The notes: generated by a model from the sequence alone, not told the origin. A stretch of 64,000 nt of DNA from Microbacterium sp. NIBRBAC000506063 (GCF_017968845.1 NZ_CP072876.1:1550001-1614000), one strand, 5' to 3'; counted from the stretch's first letter, positions 9,395 to 20,441 are shown. Numbers and translations: made by a program.

Positions 9395-10317
9395 CGTCCC
9401 CGACCCTGATCGCGCGTCTCGGGCATCCCGAAGGCACCCGTGCGATCATCCTCAACGCCGACGACTTCGGTATGTGCCACGCGGCCAACACCGCGATCAC
9501 CGAGCTGTTGGCCGCCGGCCATCTCGACTCGGCGACGGTCATGCTGCCCTGCGCCTGGGCGCCCGAGGCCCTCGCCTTCGCCGCCGCGCGTCGCGACCTC
9601 GATGTCGGAGTGCACCTCGTGCTCACGAGCGAGTGGTCCCGGTACCGCTGGCGGCCCCTGACCGGTGTCGGCACGAGCCTCACCGACGACGACGGGTACT
9701 TCCCCGCCGAGGTCCGCACGGTCGAGGAGCAGGCCGACACCGCCGATGTCGCCGCCGAGTTCGCCGCGCAGCTCGAGGCGGCACTGGCCGCGGGCGTCGA
9801 CGTCACCCACCTCGACAACCACATGGGCTCCGTCTATGGGCTCGAGACCGGCCGGGACTTCCTCGCGACGGTCTTCGAGCTCGCCGCCCGCCACAGGCTG
9901 CCGTTCCGGCTTCCGCGCTTCGCCGACGGCGTCAGCGACGACCCGCGGGTGCAGGCCGTGCTCGATCAGGCGATCGCCGTCGCCGACGCGCTCGGCATCG
10001 TCCTGCCGGACCGGTTGTGGACGCATCCCTTCCCCCTCCAGGGCGAGGGGACGGAGCAGGAAGAGGGCTATGAGCAGGTCCGCGACGGCTTCGTCGAACT
10101 GCTGCGGGCGACCAGGCCCGGCGTCACCGAGCTGTACCTGCATCCGATGGACGACACCGAGGAGCTGCGCGCCGCCGTCGACTTCTCCGCCGCCAAACGG
10201 GGTTACGAGAAGCGGCTGCTGGCCGACCCTGCCGTCGCCGCGGTGATCGCCGAGGAGGGGCTCGTGCGGGTCGGCTGGCGGAGCCTGCGCGACGTGCAGC
10301 GGGAGGAGGCGCGATGA
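9391..10317 (+). CDS. ChbG/YdjC-family carbohydrate deacetylase
   Basis: Metal-dependent deacetylase of the YdjC/ChbG family, 308 residues, intact. Known members remove acetyl groups from chitooligosaccharides such as N,N'-diacetylchitobiose. Motifs visible: the metal-binding NADDFG (about 28-33), the GVHLVLT segment with a ligand His, and HLDNHMG in the middle. ELYLHPMDD near the end is also typical. No signal peptide, so it acts in the cytosol on sugars brought in by the symporter encoded next, with which it overlaps by ATGA. Together with the ROK regulator and GH3 enzyme it suggests use of an acetylated beta-linked oligosaccharide. The substrate is inferred from the family. Confidence 0.87.
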   Translation: MTSPTLIARLGHPEGTRAIILNADDFGMCHAANTAITELLAAGHLDSATVMLPCAWAPEALAFAAARRDLDVGVHLVLTSEWSRYRWRPLTGVGTSLTDDDGYFPAEVRTVEEQADTADVAAEFAAQLEAALAAGVDVTHLDNHMGSVYGLETGRDFLATVFELAARHRLPFRLPRFADGVSDDPRVQAVLDQAIAVADALGIVLPDRLWTHPFPLQGEGTEQEEGYEQVRDGFVELLRATRPGVTELYLHPMDDTEELRAAVDFSAAKRGYEKRLLADPAVAAVIAEEGLVRVGWRSLRDVQREEAR

Positions 10318-11651
10318 CTCTGCTCGACGGCATCCGATCCCGTCGTCTGACAGGCGCGCCCACCCGCCGGCAGTTGCTCGCCTTCGGCGGCGCGGCCTTC
10401 CCGATCCAGCTGATGACGCAGACGTTCTCGGCATTCGTCGTCTACTTCTACACCGCGCACCTCGGGGTTCCGCCCGAGTGGGTCGCCGCCGCGATGATCG
10501 CGCACGGCATCCTCAACGCGCTGCTGAACCCTCTCGTCGGCACGGTCTCCGACCGGATGCGCACGCCCTGGGGCCGCCGTGTGCCCTGGATCGGCCTGGG
10601 GATCGTTCCGCTCGTGGTCGCCTTCGCGCTCGTGTGGGTGCCGCCGGCGCTCTCGCACGGCGGGCTCATCGTCTGGTTCCTCGTCGTGGTCGCCCTCTAC
10701 GACATCGCCTTCGTCGTCGTGGTGCTGAACATCTCGGCGCTGTTCCCGGAGATCTTCCGCACGACCGCCGAGCGCGCCCGCGGCAATGTGCCGAGGCAGG
10801 TCTTCGGCATCGTCGGGATGGTGCTGGGCACCGCCGGCGCCCCGGCCCTCTACGGCACGATCGGCTGGGCGGGCATGGCCATCGTTCTGAGCGTCGTGTG
10901 CCTCGGGATGCTCGCCTGGTCGTTCGGCGGCGGCATGATCGAGCGCGAGGCGGCGCCCGAACCCGAGGAACGGATGCCGTGGACCGCCCAGCTCGGCTAC
11001 ACCTTCGCCAACCGGGCCTTCGTCTTCTACGTGCTCGGGTCGCTGCTCGTGCAGACCTCGATCGCGGTGATCCTCGCCGCGATCCCCTTCTACGTGCGCT
11101 ATTCGCTCGGCGCCGCCGACGCCGACGGCTCGATCCTGCTGGGGGCGATCTTCGCCGCCGCGATCCCGGCCATCTTCGGCTGGGGATGGGTGCTGCGCCA
11201 CCTCGCCCCGCGCACGGCGCTGCTGATCGCCGTGGCGGTCTTCGGGGTGACCGTGCTCTGCTACTGGTTCCCGGCCTCCGTCATCGGAGCCGCTCTCGTC
11301 GGTGTCGGTGTGGGCGTGGGCGTCGGCGGGCTTCTGCAACTGATCGAGGTCGTGCTGGCGCAGGTGATCGACGAGGACGCCGCGCGCACCGGACGGCGCC
11401 GCGAAGGCGTCTATTTCGGCGTGAACGGACTCATCGTCCGCGGCTCGATCGTCATCCAGGCGATCGTGGCGGCGTGGGTGCTGCGGGCGAGCGGCTTCGA
11501 TGCGGCTCTCGGCCACGCGCAGCCGGAGTCGGTGGACGGCGGCATCCGCATCATGCTCGCGGTGATCCCGCTGGGATTCACGGCGCTGTCGTTCCTGTGC
11601 TTCTGGCTGTTCCCGATCCGCGAGCGCGACGTGGTGCCGCCTCTCGGCTGA
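10314..11651 (+). CDS. GPH-family sugar:cation symporter (MFS)
   Basis: Twelve-segment membrane carrier of the glycoside-pentoside-hexuronide family (MelB/MFS_2), 445 residues, intact. The N-terminal half shows NALLNPLVGTVSDRMRTPWGRRVPWIGLG, the loop 2-3 signature of GPH carriers (D..R..WGRR.P). Later helices are plain. Last gene of the ROK/deacetylase operon and joined to it by an ATGA overlap, so it probably brings in the oligosaccharide that the deacetylase and GH3 enzyme process. GPH carriers use Na+ or H+; the coupling ion cannot be read from the sequence. Confidence 0.87.
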   Translation: MTLLDGIRSRRLTGAPTRRQLLAFGGAAFPIQLMTQTFSAFVVYFYTAHLGVPPEWVAAAMIAHGILNALLNPLVGTVSDRMRTPWGRRVPWIGLGIVPLVVAFALVWVPPALSHGGLIVWFLVVVALYDIAFVVVVLNISALFPEIFRTTAERARGNVPRQVFGIVGMVLGTAGAPALYGTIGWAGMAIVLSVVCLGMLAWSFGGGMIEREAAPEPEERMPWTAQLGYTFANRAFVFYVLGSLLVQTSIAVILAAIPFYVRYSLGAADADGSILLGAIFAAAIPAIFGWGWVLRHLAPRTALLIAVAVFGVTVLCYWFPASVIGAALVGVGVGVGVGGLLQLIEVVLAQVIDEDAARTGRRREGVYFGVNGLIVRGSIVIQAIVAAWVLRASGFDAALGHAQPESVDGGIRIMLAVIPLGFTALSFLCFWLFPIRERDVVPPLG

Positions 11652-11686
11652 AACATCGCCCCGGTACGAGGGGCTCCTGTCGCGTC

Positions 11687-11800
11687 GGTCTCACTTGTTG
11701 TGGGTCGTCGGCGTCGGATGCCGCATCTTCTGAGACCGCCGGAGTGGTCGGTCTCAGTTGTTGCGGGATCGGTGAGGCGGATGTCGCAACAAGTGAGACC
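11687..11800. repeat. Two tandem 51-base inverted-repeat units (GGTCTCA...TGAGACC)
   Basis: Units at 11687-11737 and 11750-11800, each exactly 51 bases and 12 apart. Both begin GGTCTCA(C/G)TTGTTG and end TGAGACC. In the second the arms pair over 16 bases with one mismatch (GGTCTCAGTTGTTGCG with CGCAACAAGTGAGACC). They fill the gap between the convergent symporter and galE genes, so a two-way terminator or a dispersed palindromic element is likely. Confidence 0.75.
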
Positions 11801-11806
11801 GGCGGG

Positions 11807-12786
11807 TCAAGGGGCGGCGGCGGAGCGGGCCTCCCAGCCCGAGCGCACCATGTCTTCGACCGTGTGACGCATGCGCCAGTCCAGGTCGCGGGCGGCGAGT
11901 TCGCCCGAGGCGACGATCCGGTCGGGGTCGCCCGGGCGGCGCGGGCCGATCTCGGGCGTGAATCGGATGCCGGTGACCTCCGCCATCGCATCCATGATCT
12001 GGCGCACCGAGAGGCCATCGCCGGAGCCGAGGTTGTAGGCAGGCTCGATCGGCTCACCGGCGGCCAGGCGCTGCGCGGCGGCGACGTGGGCGAGGGCGAT
12101 GTCGCCGACGTGGACGTAGTCGCGCACGTTCGTGCCGTCGGGGTGTCATAGTCGTCGCCGAAGATCACCGGGGTCTCATCGGCGAGGAGCTTCTCGAACA
12201 CGATCGGGAAGAGGTTGTGCGGGCTGACGTCGTACACCGCCGGATCGGCGGACCCGACGACGTTGAAGTAGCGCAGCGAGGTGTGGCGCAGCGGCGCCGC
12301 GGTGCCGGCCGTCGCGACGGCCTGGTCGCGGATCAGCCACTCGCCGATGAGCTTCGACTCGCCATAGGGGCTCGCCGGGCGCTTGGCGGTGTCCTCGGTC
12401 ACGAGGGCGACGTCGGGCGTGCCGAAGACGGCGGCGCTCGAGGAGAAGACGATGTTCGCGACGCCGGCGGCCGCCATCGCCTCGAGGATGACCCGCGTCC
12501 CCTCGACGTTCTGCGCGTAGGTGTGCAGAGGGCGCTGCACCGAGGCGCCCGCGTACTTGAACCCGGCGACGTGGATGACGCCCTCGACGCCGTGCACGCG
12601 GAGGGTCTGCTCGACGACCGCGCGGTCGAGGATGCTGCCCTGGACGACCGCGACGCCCTCCGGCACGAATCCCGATCGGCCGCTGGAGAGGTCGTCGAGC
12701 ACGACGGGGGTCAGCCCCGCCCCCTGCAGTGCGCGCACGACGTGCGCTCCGATGTATCCGGCACCGCCGGTGACCAGCCACGACAT
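11807..12786 (-). CDS. galE: UDP-glucose 4-epimerase
   Basis: Interconverts UDP-galactose and UDP-glucose, the third Leloir step. Extended short-chain dehydrogenase of 326 residues: NAD-binding VTGGAGYIGAHV (about 5-16), SSSAAVFG, catalytic YGESK (YxxxK) near 145, RYFNVVG, and the NVRDYVHVGDIA motif typical of GalE. The frame breaks at GGGG 12140-12143, between DDYDTP and DGTNVRDYVHV. It lies downstream of galK on the same strand, separated by about 165 bases that hold an inverted repeat, so it may be transcribed partly on its own. Its end meets the convergent symporter gene. Function is secure. Confidence 0.93.
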
Positions 12787-12883
12787 AAGGGTCCTCTCTG
12801 TTGCCGAGCCATTGTCTCGCATCCTCGCCGCGATTCGTCCCTATCGGCCGGTCGGCTGCGGCGTCCCGTTCCGCGGACGGTGT

Positions 12884-12945
12884 CCCGATTCGCGGAGTGA
12901 TTTCCGGTATCCGTCGGCAGATCGGGACACTGTCCGCGAATCGGG
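12884..12945. repeat. Inverted repeat family B, copy 1 (CCCGATTCGCGGA)
   Basis: Perfect 13-base arms at 12884-12896 and 12933-12945, plus a second nested pair TGTCCCGAT/ATCGGGACA (12881-12889, 12921-12929). It lies in the galK-galE gap. The 13-mer TCGGCAGATCGGG inside it (12914-12926) recurs at 54180-54192 in a similar structure, so this is a dispersed element rather than a private terminator. Confidence 0.75.
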
Positions 12946-12950
12946 CGCGA

Positions 12951-14114
<1,164 letters not shown>

Positions 14115-14118
<4 letters not shown>

Positions 14119-15288
14119 GCGGCGGACTCCGCCGCGCGCTGGACGGCCTCGCGCAGGCGGGCGGCGCCGTCCTCCGGGGTGATCTCGGTGGCCCAGGCCC
14201 ACATCGCGGCTTCGGAGCCGGCGAGGAACTTGAGCTTGTCGGCGGCGCGCCGCGGGCTCGTCAGCTGCAGATGCAGGCGCACGGTGTCGCGACCGACGTG
14301 GACAGGCGCCTGGTGCCAGGCGGCGATGTACGGGGTCGGCGTCTCGTAGAGCGCGTCGACGCCGCGCAGCAGCGTCAGGTACAGCGGGGCGAGCTCGTCG
14401 CGCTCGGCCTCGGTCGTCTCGGCGAGATCGGGAACGTGCCGGTGCGGCAGGAGGTGCACCTCCAGCGGCCAGCGCGCGGCGAAGGGCACGAACGCCGTCC
14501 AGTGCGCCCCCTGCAGCACGACCCGCTCGGAGGCCTGTTCGAGGTCGAGGATGCGCCGGAAGAGATCGGGCGCGGTGCGGTCGATGCTCTCCAGGGTGCG
14601 GGCGGTGCGCGGCGTGATGTACGGGTAGGCGTAGATCTGCCCGTGCGGATGCGGGAGGGTCACCCCGATCGCCGCGCCGCGGTTCTCGAAGGGGAAGACC
14701 TGCTCGATGCCGGGCAGCCGCGACAGCGCCGCCGTGCGGTCGGCCCAGGCCTCGATCACGGTGCGCGCGCGGGTGGTCGTCTGGGTGCCGAAGGATCCGG
14801 AGTGGTCGGGGCTGAAGCAGACCACCTCGCAGCGGCCGACGGAGGTGCGGGTGCGGCCGAGCCCGAGGGCGTCGAGGTCGTCGAGACCGCGCGGCGGGTT
14901 CGCGGCGGCGGGCGCGGTGCCGTGTGCCTCGGCGAGGGCGGGGCCGAAGGCGGGGGAGCGGTTCTCGAAGACCGCGACGTCGTAGAGCGACGGGACCTCG
15001 GAGGGGTTCGCCGGCGACTGGGGGCGAGCGGATCGGCGTCGGCCCGGGCATCATGACCCGGTTCTGCCGGCTCGCGGCCACGGTGATCCAGTCGCCGGTG
15101 AGGATGTCGAGGCGCATGCTCGAGGTCTCCGGACGCGGATCGAGGATGCGGGTGTCGATGGCGCGCTCGGGGCCGAGGGCGGTGTCGGGGTCGTCGTAGT
15201 AGATCAGCTCGCGTCCGTCGGCGAGACGGGTGGCGCGCTTGACGACACCCGCGCCGAGGTGCTCGGTCGACGATTCCGGAGAACTCAC
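14115..15288 (-). CDS. galT: Galactose-1-phosphate uridylyltransferase
   Basis: Exchanges UMP between UDP-glucose and galactose 1-phosphate. HIT-superfamily enzyme, 391 residues after repair: N-terminal GDWITVAASRQNRVMMPG, VAVFENRSPAFGP, CFSPDHSGSF, then the active site HPHGQIYAYPY (about residue 210) with the nucleophilic His, and a C-terminal AWHQAPVHVGRD block. Two breaks: GGGGG 15020-15024 and CCC 15043-15045. I prefer GTG 15288 because a promoter (TTGACG 15324-15319, 17 bases, TACCGT 15301-15296) would start the message at about that base; GTG 15297 lies within the -10. First gene of the gal operon, facing a LacI regulator. Confidence 0.9.
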
Positions 15289-15310
15289 GCTGTTCACGGT
15301 ACAGCGAAGC

Positions 15311-15328
15311 CATGTTATCGTCAACATG
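15311..15328. promoter_or_regulatory. LacI/GalR-type operator between galT and its regulator
   Basis: CATGTTATCGTCAACATG is a palindrome centred on CG, with 7 of 9 positions symmetric, the usual form of LacI-family sites. It overlaps the galT -35 (TTGACG) and lies 33 bases before the LacI-type gene, so one site could control both directions. Confidence 0.7.
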
Positions 15329-15360
15329 ACTGAACTTTCCGGAGTTGCGGGCAGGGGACG

Positions 15361-16322
15361 ATGACCAGACGAGTGTCGATGGCGGATGTCGCCGCGCGCG
15401 CCGGCGTCTCGGCGCAGACCGTCTCGCGCGTCGTCAACGGCAGCCCGCGTGTCGACCCGGCCACGCGCGCCGCCGTCGAAGCCGCGATGGTCGCGCTCGA
15501 CTACCGTCCCCATCGCGCGGCGCGGGCGCTGCGCACCGGCCGCACCCAGACCATCGGACTCGTCGTGTCGACGCTCGCCACCGTGGGTAACTCCCGCACG
15601 CTCGAGGCGATCTCCCTCGCGGCCGCGACCCGCGGCTACGCGCTGACGGTGGTCACAGCCCCTCGCCGCGACGACGTCGCCGACGCCTTCGCCCGTCTCC
15701 ACGAGCAGGGCATCGACGGGGCCATCGTGCTCAACGAGGCGACGGCGCTGGCTCGCACGCTCGAGGTGCCCGCCTCCCTCGCGCTCGTCGTGGTCGACTC
15801 CCCTCCCGATGAGCGCTACGTCGTCGTGCAGACCGACCACGCCGCCGGGGCGCGCCTCGCGACCGCGCACCTCCTCGCTGCCGGGCACGAGACCGTGCAC
15901 CACCTGGCGGGGCCCGAAGGCTCCTTCGCCGCCGCCGAGCGCGAGCGGGGCTGGCGCGAAGCGCTGGCCGGGCGGCCGGCCGGGGAGGTGCTGCGCGGGA
16001 CTGGAGCGCGGCATCCGGGTTCCGTGCGCTGCAGGACCTGCCCGATACGGCCACGGCCCTCTTCGCCGCGAACGACCAGATGGCGCTGGGTGCCCTGCGC
16101 GCGCTTGCCGAGTCGGGGCGCACCGTGCCCGGAGACGTCGCGGTCGTGGGCTTCGACGATGTGACGGATGCCGCCGACTACCGTCCGCCGCTGACGACCG
16201 TCCGCCAGGACTTCGATGCACTCGGAGAGGCCGCGGTGGCAACCCTCACCGCGGTGATCGGGGGCGAGCCGGCGCAGGGCGTGACCCTGATGCCCGGGCT
16301 CGTGCGCCGAGCCAGCGCCTGA
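15361..16322 (+). CDS. LacI-family regulator, probably galactose-responsive
   Basis: LacI/GalR repressor of 320 residues after repair. HTH: MADVAARAGVSAQTVSRVVNGSPRV (residues 7-31) with the hinge ALDYRPHRAARALRTG; periplasmic-binding-like effector domain including TIGLVVS and the closing VAVVGFDDVTDAADYRPPLTTVRQD motif. The frame breaks at GGG 15997-15999, where LRGDWSAASGFRALQD is the natural reading. RBS AGGGG precedes ATG 15361. It diverges from galTKE across the palindrome at 15311-15328, so galactose or an intermediate is a reasonable inducer; this is inferred from position only. Confidence 0.88.
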
Positions 16323-16388
16323 GGCGCGTGCGGCGGACGCGTGGGGGTTCGGCGGGCAGGGGTAACGTCATGAGCAGGAGGAGCGCAC

Positions 16389-17507
16389 ATGCGGATAGTC
16401 TTCGCCCCCGACAGCTTCAAGGGGACGCTCTCGGCATCGGATGCCGCGGCCGCGCTCGCCGAGGGTTGGCGCTCGGTCGACGCGGATGCCGAGCTGGTGC
16501 TGCGGCCGATGGCCGACGGCGGGGAGGGGACGGTCGAGGCGTTCGCCGCCGCCGTGGACGGCACCCGGGAGATGGCGGTCACCGTGACGGGGCCGGCGGG
16601 CGACCCGATCCCCGCGCGGTGGCTGCTGTTGCCGCCGACGGAGGGCACGCCCCGGGGCACGGCCGTGATCGACCTCGCCTCGACATCCGGGATCGAGCTG
16701 CTCGGCGACCGCCGCGAACCCTGGGACGCTGGCACGGCCGGCTTCGGCGAGGCGATCGCCGCCGCGCTCGACCACGGCGTCTCGCGTCTCGTGCTGGGCA
16801 TCGGGTCGAGCGCCTCGACCGACGGCGGGGTGGGCATGCTCACCGCTCTCGGCGCGCGCATCCTCGACGCCGAGGGTGCGCCGGTCGCCTCCGGAGCGCG
16901 CGGCCTGCTCGACGCGGCATCGGTCGAGCTCGCCGGGCTGCGACCCGCACCCGAGGTGATCGTGCTCACCGATGTGACCCACCCGCTCACCGGACTGCGC
17001 GGCGCGGCGGCGGTCTTCGGCCCGCAGAAGGGGCTGATCGCGCCCGAGGACATCGCCCGGGTGGATGCGGCGCTCGGCCGCTTCGCCGGGCTCATCGGGC
17101 TCGACCCGGCAACCCCGGGAACGGGAGCCGCCGGCGGCGTGGGCGGCGCGCTCGTCGCCTGGGGTGCGCGTCTGGTGCCCGGTGCTGCCGAAGTCGCCCG
17201 GATGATCGGGCTGCCGGAGGCGCTCGCGACCGCTGATGTCGTCGTCACCGGCGAGGGCTCCTACGACGGCCAGTCCGGTGACGGGAAGGTGCCGTCCTAC
17301 GTCGCCGATCTCGCCGCGCGGTCGGGAACGGTCTCTCTGCTGGCCGCCGGCCGGATCGCCGCGGATGCCGACGCCGGGCTGTTCGCGGCATCCGTCTCCC
17401 TCACCGAGATCGCCGGCTTCGCCGAGGCGGCGCTCGCCGACCCGGAGCGGTGGCTGCGCGAAGTGGGGGTGCGGCTGGCGCGATCGGTGCCGCCGTTGCC
17501 GCGCTGA
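16389..17507 (+). CDS. glxK: Glycerate kinase
   Basis: Phosphorylates D-glycerate, feeding it into glycolysis; GarK/GlxK-type family, 372 residues, intact. Landmarks: APDSFKGTLSA at the N-terminus, MADGGEGT (about 38-45), LGIGSSASTDGG near 137, and VVTGEGSYDGQSGDGKVP near 285. AGGAGG precedes ATG 16389. It stands alone on the plus strand after the gal regulator, with no glyoxylate carboligase or reductase nearby. Whether the product is 2- or 3-phosphoglycerate cannot be told here. Confidence 0.92.
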   Translation: MRIVFAPDSFKGTLSASDAAAALAEGWRSVDADAELVLRPMADGGEGTVEAFAAAVDGTREMAVTVTGPAGDPIPARWLLLPPTEGTPRGTAVIDLASTSGIELLGDRREPWDAGTAGFGEAIAAALDHGVSRLVLGIGSSASTDGGVGMLTALGARILDAEGAPVASGARGLLDAASVELAGLRPAPEVIVLTDVTHPLTGLRGAAAVFGPQKGLIAPEDIARVDAALGRFAGLIGLDPATPGTGAAGGVGGALVAWGARLVPGAAEVARMIGLPEALATADVVVTGEGSYDGQSGDGKVPSYVADLAARSGTVSLLAAGRIAADADAGLFAASVSLTEIAGFAEAALADPERWLREVGVRLARSVPPLPR

Positions 17508-17543
17508 TACTGCGTTTCGTCTCGATCCCGCTACGCGGGTTCT

Positions 17544-17608
17544 CGCTCAACGACCGGGGGACGGGCTTCGCTCAACGACCGGGAGGACGGGCTCCGCTCA
17601 ACGACCGG
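17544..17608. repeat. Three near-tandem copies of CGCTCAACGACCGG
   Basis: Copies at 17544-17557, 17569-17582 and 17595-17608, spaced 25 and 26 bases, each followed by a GGGGACGGGCTT-like stretch. A hairpin (CCCGCTACGCGGG, 17527-17539) precedes them. They fill the gap between convergent glycerate kinase and phosphoglucomutase genes, and the last copy encodes the final residues and stop of the mutase. Confidence 0.7.
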
Positions 17609-19236
17609 AGAGCGCCTCGGAGACGACGGCCCGGGCCTCCTCCTGGACCTGGGCGAGATGCTCCGGGCCGCGCAGCGACTCCGCGTACAGCTTGTAGACG
17701 TCCTCCGTGCCGGAGGGCGGGCGGCGAACCAGGCGTGCGCGGTCTGCACCTTCAGCCCGCCGATCGCCGCATCGTTGCCGGGGGCGTGCGAGAGCTTGGC
17801 GGTGATCTCCTCGCCGGCGAGCGAGGTGGCGCTCACCGCGTCCGGGGAGAGCCTGCCCAGCGTCGCCTTCTGCTCGGGCGTCGCCGGTGCATCCACCCGC
17901 TGATATGCGGAGGAGCCGAACTCCGCCTCGAGCTCGCGGTAGCGCTCCGACGGCGTCTTCCCGGTCACGGCGATGATCTCGGCGGCCAGCAGGCACAGCA
18001 GGATGCCGTCCTTGTCGGTCGACCACGCGGAGCCGTCCCGGCGGAGGAAGGAGGCCCCCGCCGACTCCTCGCCGCCGAAGGCGACCGAGCCGTCGAGCAG
18101 CCCGGGCACGAACCACTTGAATCCGACGGGCACCTCCAGCAGCGTCCGACCGAGAGAGGATGCGACCCGGTCGATGATCATCGACGAGACGAGCGTCTTG
18201 CCGATCGCCGCCTCCGCGGGCCAGTCGGGCGGTGCGAGAAGAGGTAGTCGATCGCGACGGCCAGGTAGTGGTTGGGGTTCATGAGCCCGGCATCCGGTGT
18301 CACGATCCCGTGCCGGTCGGCGTCGGCGTCGTTGCCGGTGAGCACGTCGAAGTCGCCCCTCTTGGCGACGAGCGAGGCCATGGCGTTCGACGAGGAAGGA
18401 TCCATCCGGATCTTCTCGTCCCAGTCCAGTGTCATGAAGCGCCAGGTCGGGTCGACCTCGGGGTTCACGACCGTCAGATCGAGTCCGTGCAGCTCGGCGA
18501 TGAGCGCCCAGTACTCCACCGAGGCGCCGCCCATCGGGTCGGCGCCGATCCGCACGCCCGCACGGCGGATCGCCTCCACGTCGATGATCGACGGCAGGTC
18601 GCGCACATAGGCGTCGCGGAAGTCGTACTCCCCGATGCGCGCCGCATCGATGTCGGCGAATCGGATGCGGGTGACCTCGGCCAGTCCGCCCGCGATGAGC
18701 GCGTTCGCCCGCTCGGCGATCCAGCCCGTCGCATCCGTGTCGGCCGGCCCGCCGTTCGGTGGGTTGTACTTGAAACCGCCATCGCGGGGCGGGTTGTGCG
18801 AGGGGGTGATGACGATGCCGTCGGCGAGGGCTGCGACATCCGACACTCCGCGGTTCGCCGTGAGGATGGCGTGGCTCAGCGCCGGGGTCGGCACCCAGGA
18901 GTCGCGGGCGTCGACCCGCACGTCGATGCCGTTCGCGACGAGCACCTCGATCGCGCTGCGCTCGGCGGGGCGCGAGAGCGCGTGCGTGTCGCGCCCGAGG
19001 AAGAGCGGCCCGCCGATGCCCTGCGAACGCCGGTAGTCGACGATCGCCTGGGTGGTGGCGAGGATATGGTGCTCGTTGAAGCTGCCCGACAGCGACGAGC
19101 CGCGATGGCCGCTCGTGCCGAACACGACCCGCTCGGCGGCCACGGCCGGATCCGGCCGGCGGTCGTAGTAGGCGTCGATCAGCTCATCGATGTCGACGAG
19201 GTCCGATTCTTCTGCGGGCAGTCCTGCGCGGCTCAT
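17598..19236 (-). CDS. pgm: Phosphoglucomutase (alpha-D-glucose specific)
   Basis: Interconverts glucose 1-phosphate and glucose 6-phosphate, linking the galactose pathway and glycogen metabolism to glycolysis. 546 residues after repair, equal to the E. coli Pgm type. Landmarks: [11 protein letters not shown] (about 40-50), the active serine loop [12 protein letters not shown] near 143, metal loop [12 protein letters not shown] near 300, sugar loop FGGEESAG near 395, and phosphate-binding [10 protein letters not shown] near 508. Two breaks: GGG 17715-17717 and GGG 18227-18229. The stop lies inside a CGCTCAACGACC repeat. Divergent from pheA. Function is secure. Confidence 0.93.
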
Positions 19237-19313
19237 GCGCCCAGTCTGTCACCGGGCGCCGCGTCTGTCAGGTGGCTCCCGTCACGAACGATCGCGGGAC
19301 TAGGCTGTTGCGG

Positions 19314-20277
19314 GTGAACTCCGACTCCGCGGCATCCGTCCCCTCACGACGTACGTACAGCTATCTCGGACCCGCGGGACCTTCACGGAGGCGGCCCTCG
19401 ATCAGGTCGCCGAGGCGCGCGGACAGATCTGGCGGGCCGTGCACAACGTCGGCGAGGCGCTCGACGACGTGCTCTCGGGGACGAGCGACGCGGCCATGAT
19501 CGCGATCGAGAACTCCATCGAGGGCGGTGTCTCCACCACGCAGGACGCGCTGGCGACCCTGCCCGGGCTCCGGATCGTCGGCGAGTACCTCGTTCCGGTG
19601 AGCTTCGTGCTCGTCGGAGCGCCCGGGACCTCGCTCGCGGATGTGAAGACCATCGCCGCCCACCCCGTGGCCTACGCCCAGTGCCACCGCTGGCTCGGCG
19701 ACCACCTGCCCGCGCACACCCACGTTCCGGCGGCGAGCAATGTGGCCTCCGCGCTCGGGTCCTCGACGGCTCGCTGCCGGCCGAGGCCGCGATCGCCGCG
19801 CCCGGCGTCATCCGCCATCAGGAGGTCGAGGTGCTCGCCGAGGCGATCGGCGACAACTCCGAGGCCGTGACCCGGTTCGTGCTCGTCTCGCGCACGGCGC
19901 CGTCGCCGCCGCCCACGGGAGCCGACAAGACCTCGCTCATCGCCGAGCTCCCCGACGACCACCCGGGTGCCCTGCTGGAGCTGCTCGAGCAGTTCTCGAC
20001 CCGCGGCATCAACCTCTCGCTCATCGAGTCGCGGCCGATCGGAGACGCCCTCGGTCGCTACCGTTTCGTGATCGACGCCGACGGCCACATCCACGACGAG
20101 CGGATGGCCGACGCGCTCCTGGGTCTGAAGCGCTTCAGCCCCAAGCTCATCTTCCTGGGCTCCTACCCGCGCGCCGACCGGCAGGTCGTGCAGTACCCCG
20201 ATCGCTACGCGGACGACGTGTTCGTCGAGGCCCGTGACTGGCTGCGCGGCATCGTCTCGGGCGAGCCGGAGGACTGA
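19314..20277 (+). CDS. pheA: Prephenate dehydratase
   Basis: Converts prephenate to phenylpyruvate in phenylalanine synthesis; monofunctional, 321 residues after repair. YLGPAGTFTEAAL opens the catalytic domain, AIENSIEGGVS is a conserved core motif, and a TRF triplet closes it. The C-terminal ACT domain contains GALLELLEQFSTRGINLSLIESRP, with the ESRP phenylalanine-binding motif, implying feedback inhibition. Breaks: GGG 19376-19378 and GGG 19757-19759. GTG 19314 is the best start given the short distance to the conserved domain. The 77-base gap to pgm must hold both promoters. Confidence 0.92.
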
Positions 20278-20309
20278 GCCGCGCGGTTTCGCGGTGAGGC
20301 ATGTTCGCT

Positions 20310-20424
20310 CTGCAGGAGGGTGCGGGCGGTCTGCAGGAGCGATGACCTGGATTCCGGGCACGCACCGGCGTGTCGCCTGCGCCGGGACGCGTTGGTCCTG
20401 CAGACGGCCGGATGCCTCCTGCAG
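20310..20424. repeat. Inverted repeat family C, copy 1 (CTGCAGGAG)
   Basis: CTGCAGGAG at 20310-20318 and 20331-20339 (21 bases start to start), with the complement CTCCTGCAG at 20416-20424. It fills the gap between convergent pheA and the luciferase-like gene. The same word with the same 21-base spacing recurs at 57286-57315. Confidence 0.7.
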
Positions 20425-20441
20425 AACGACCGGGGTATCGG

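Noticed and set aside
17544..17608. CRISPR-like array
   Set aside because: Only three 14-base repeats with 11-12 base spacers that are themselves alike; no cas genes anywhere in the window.
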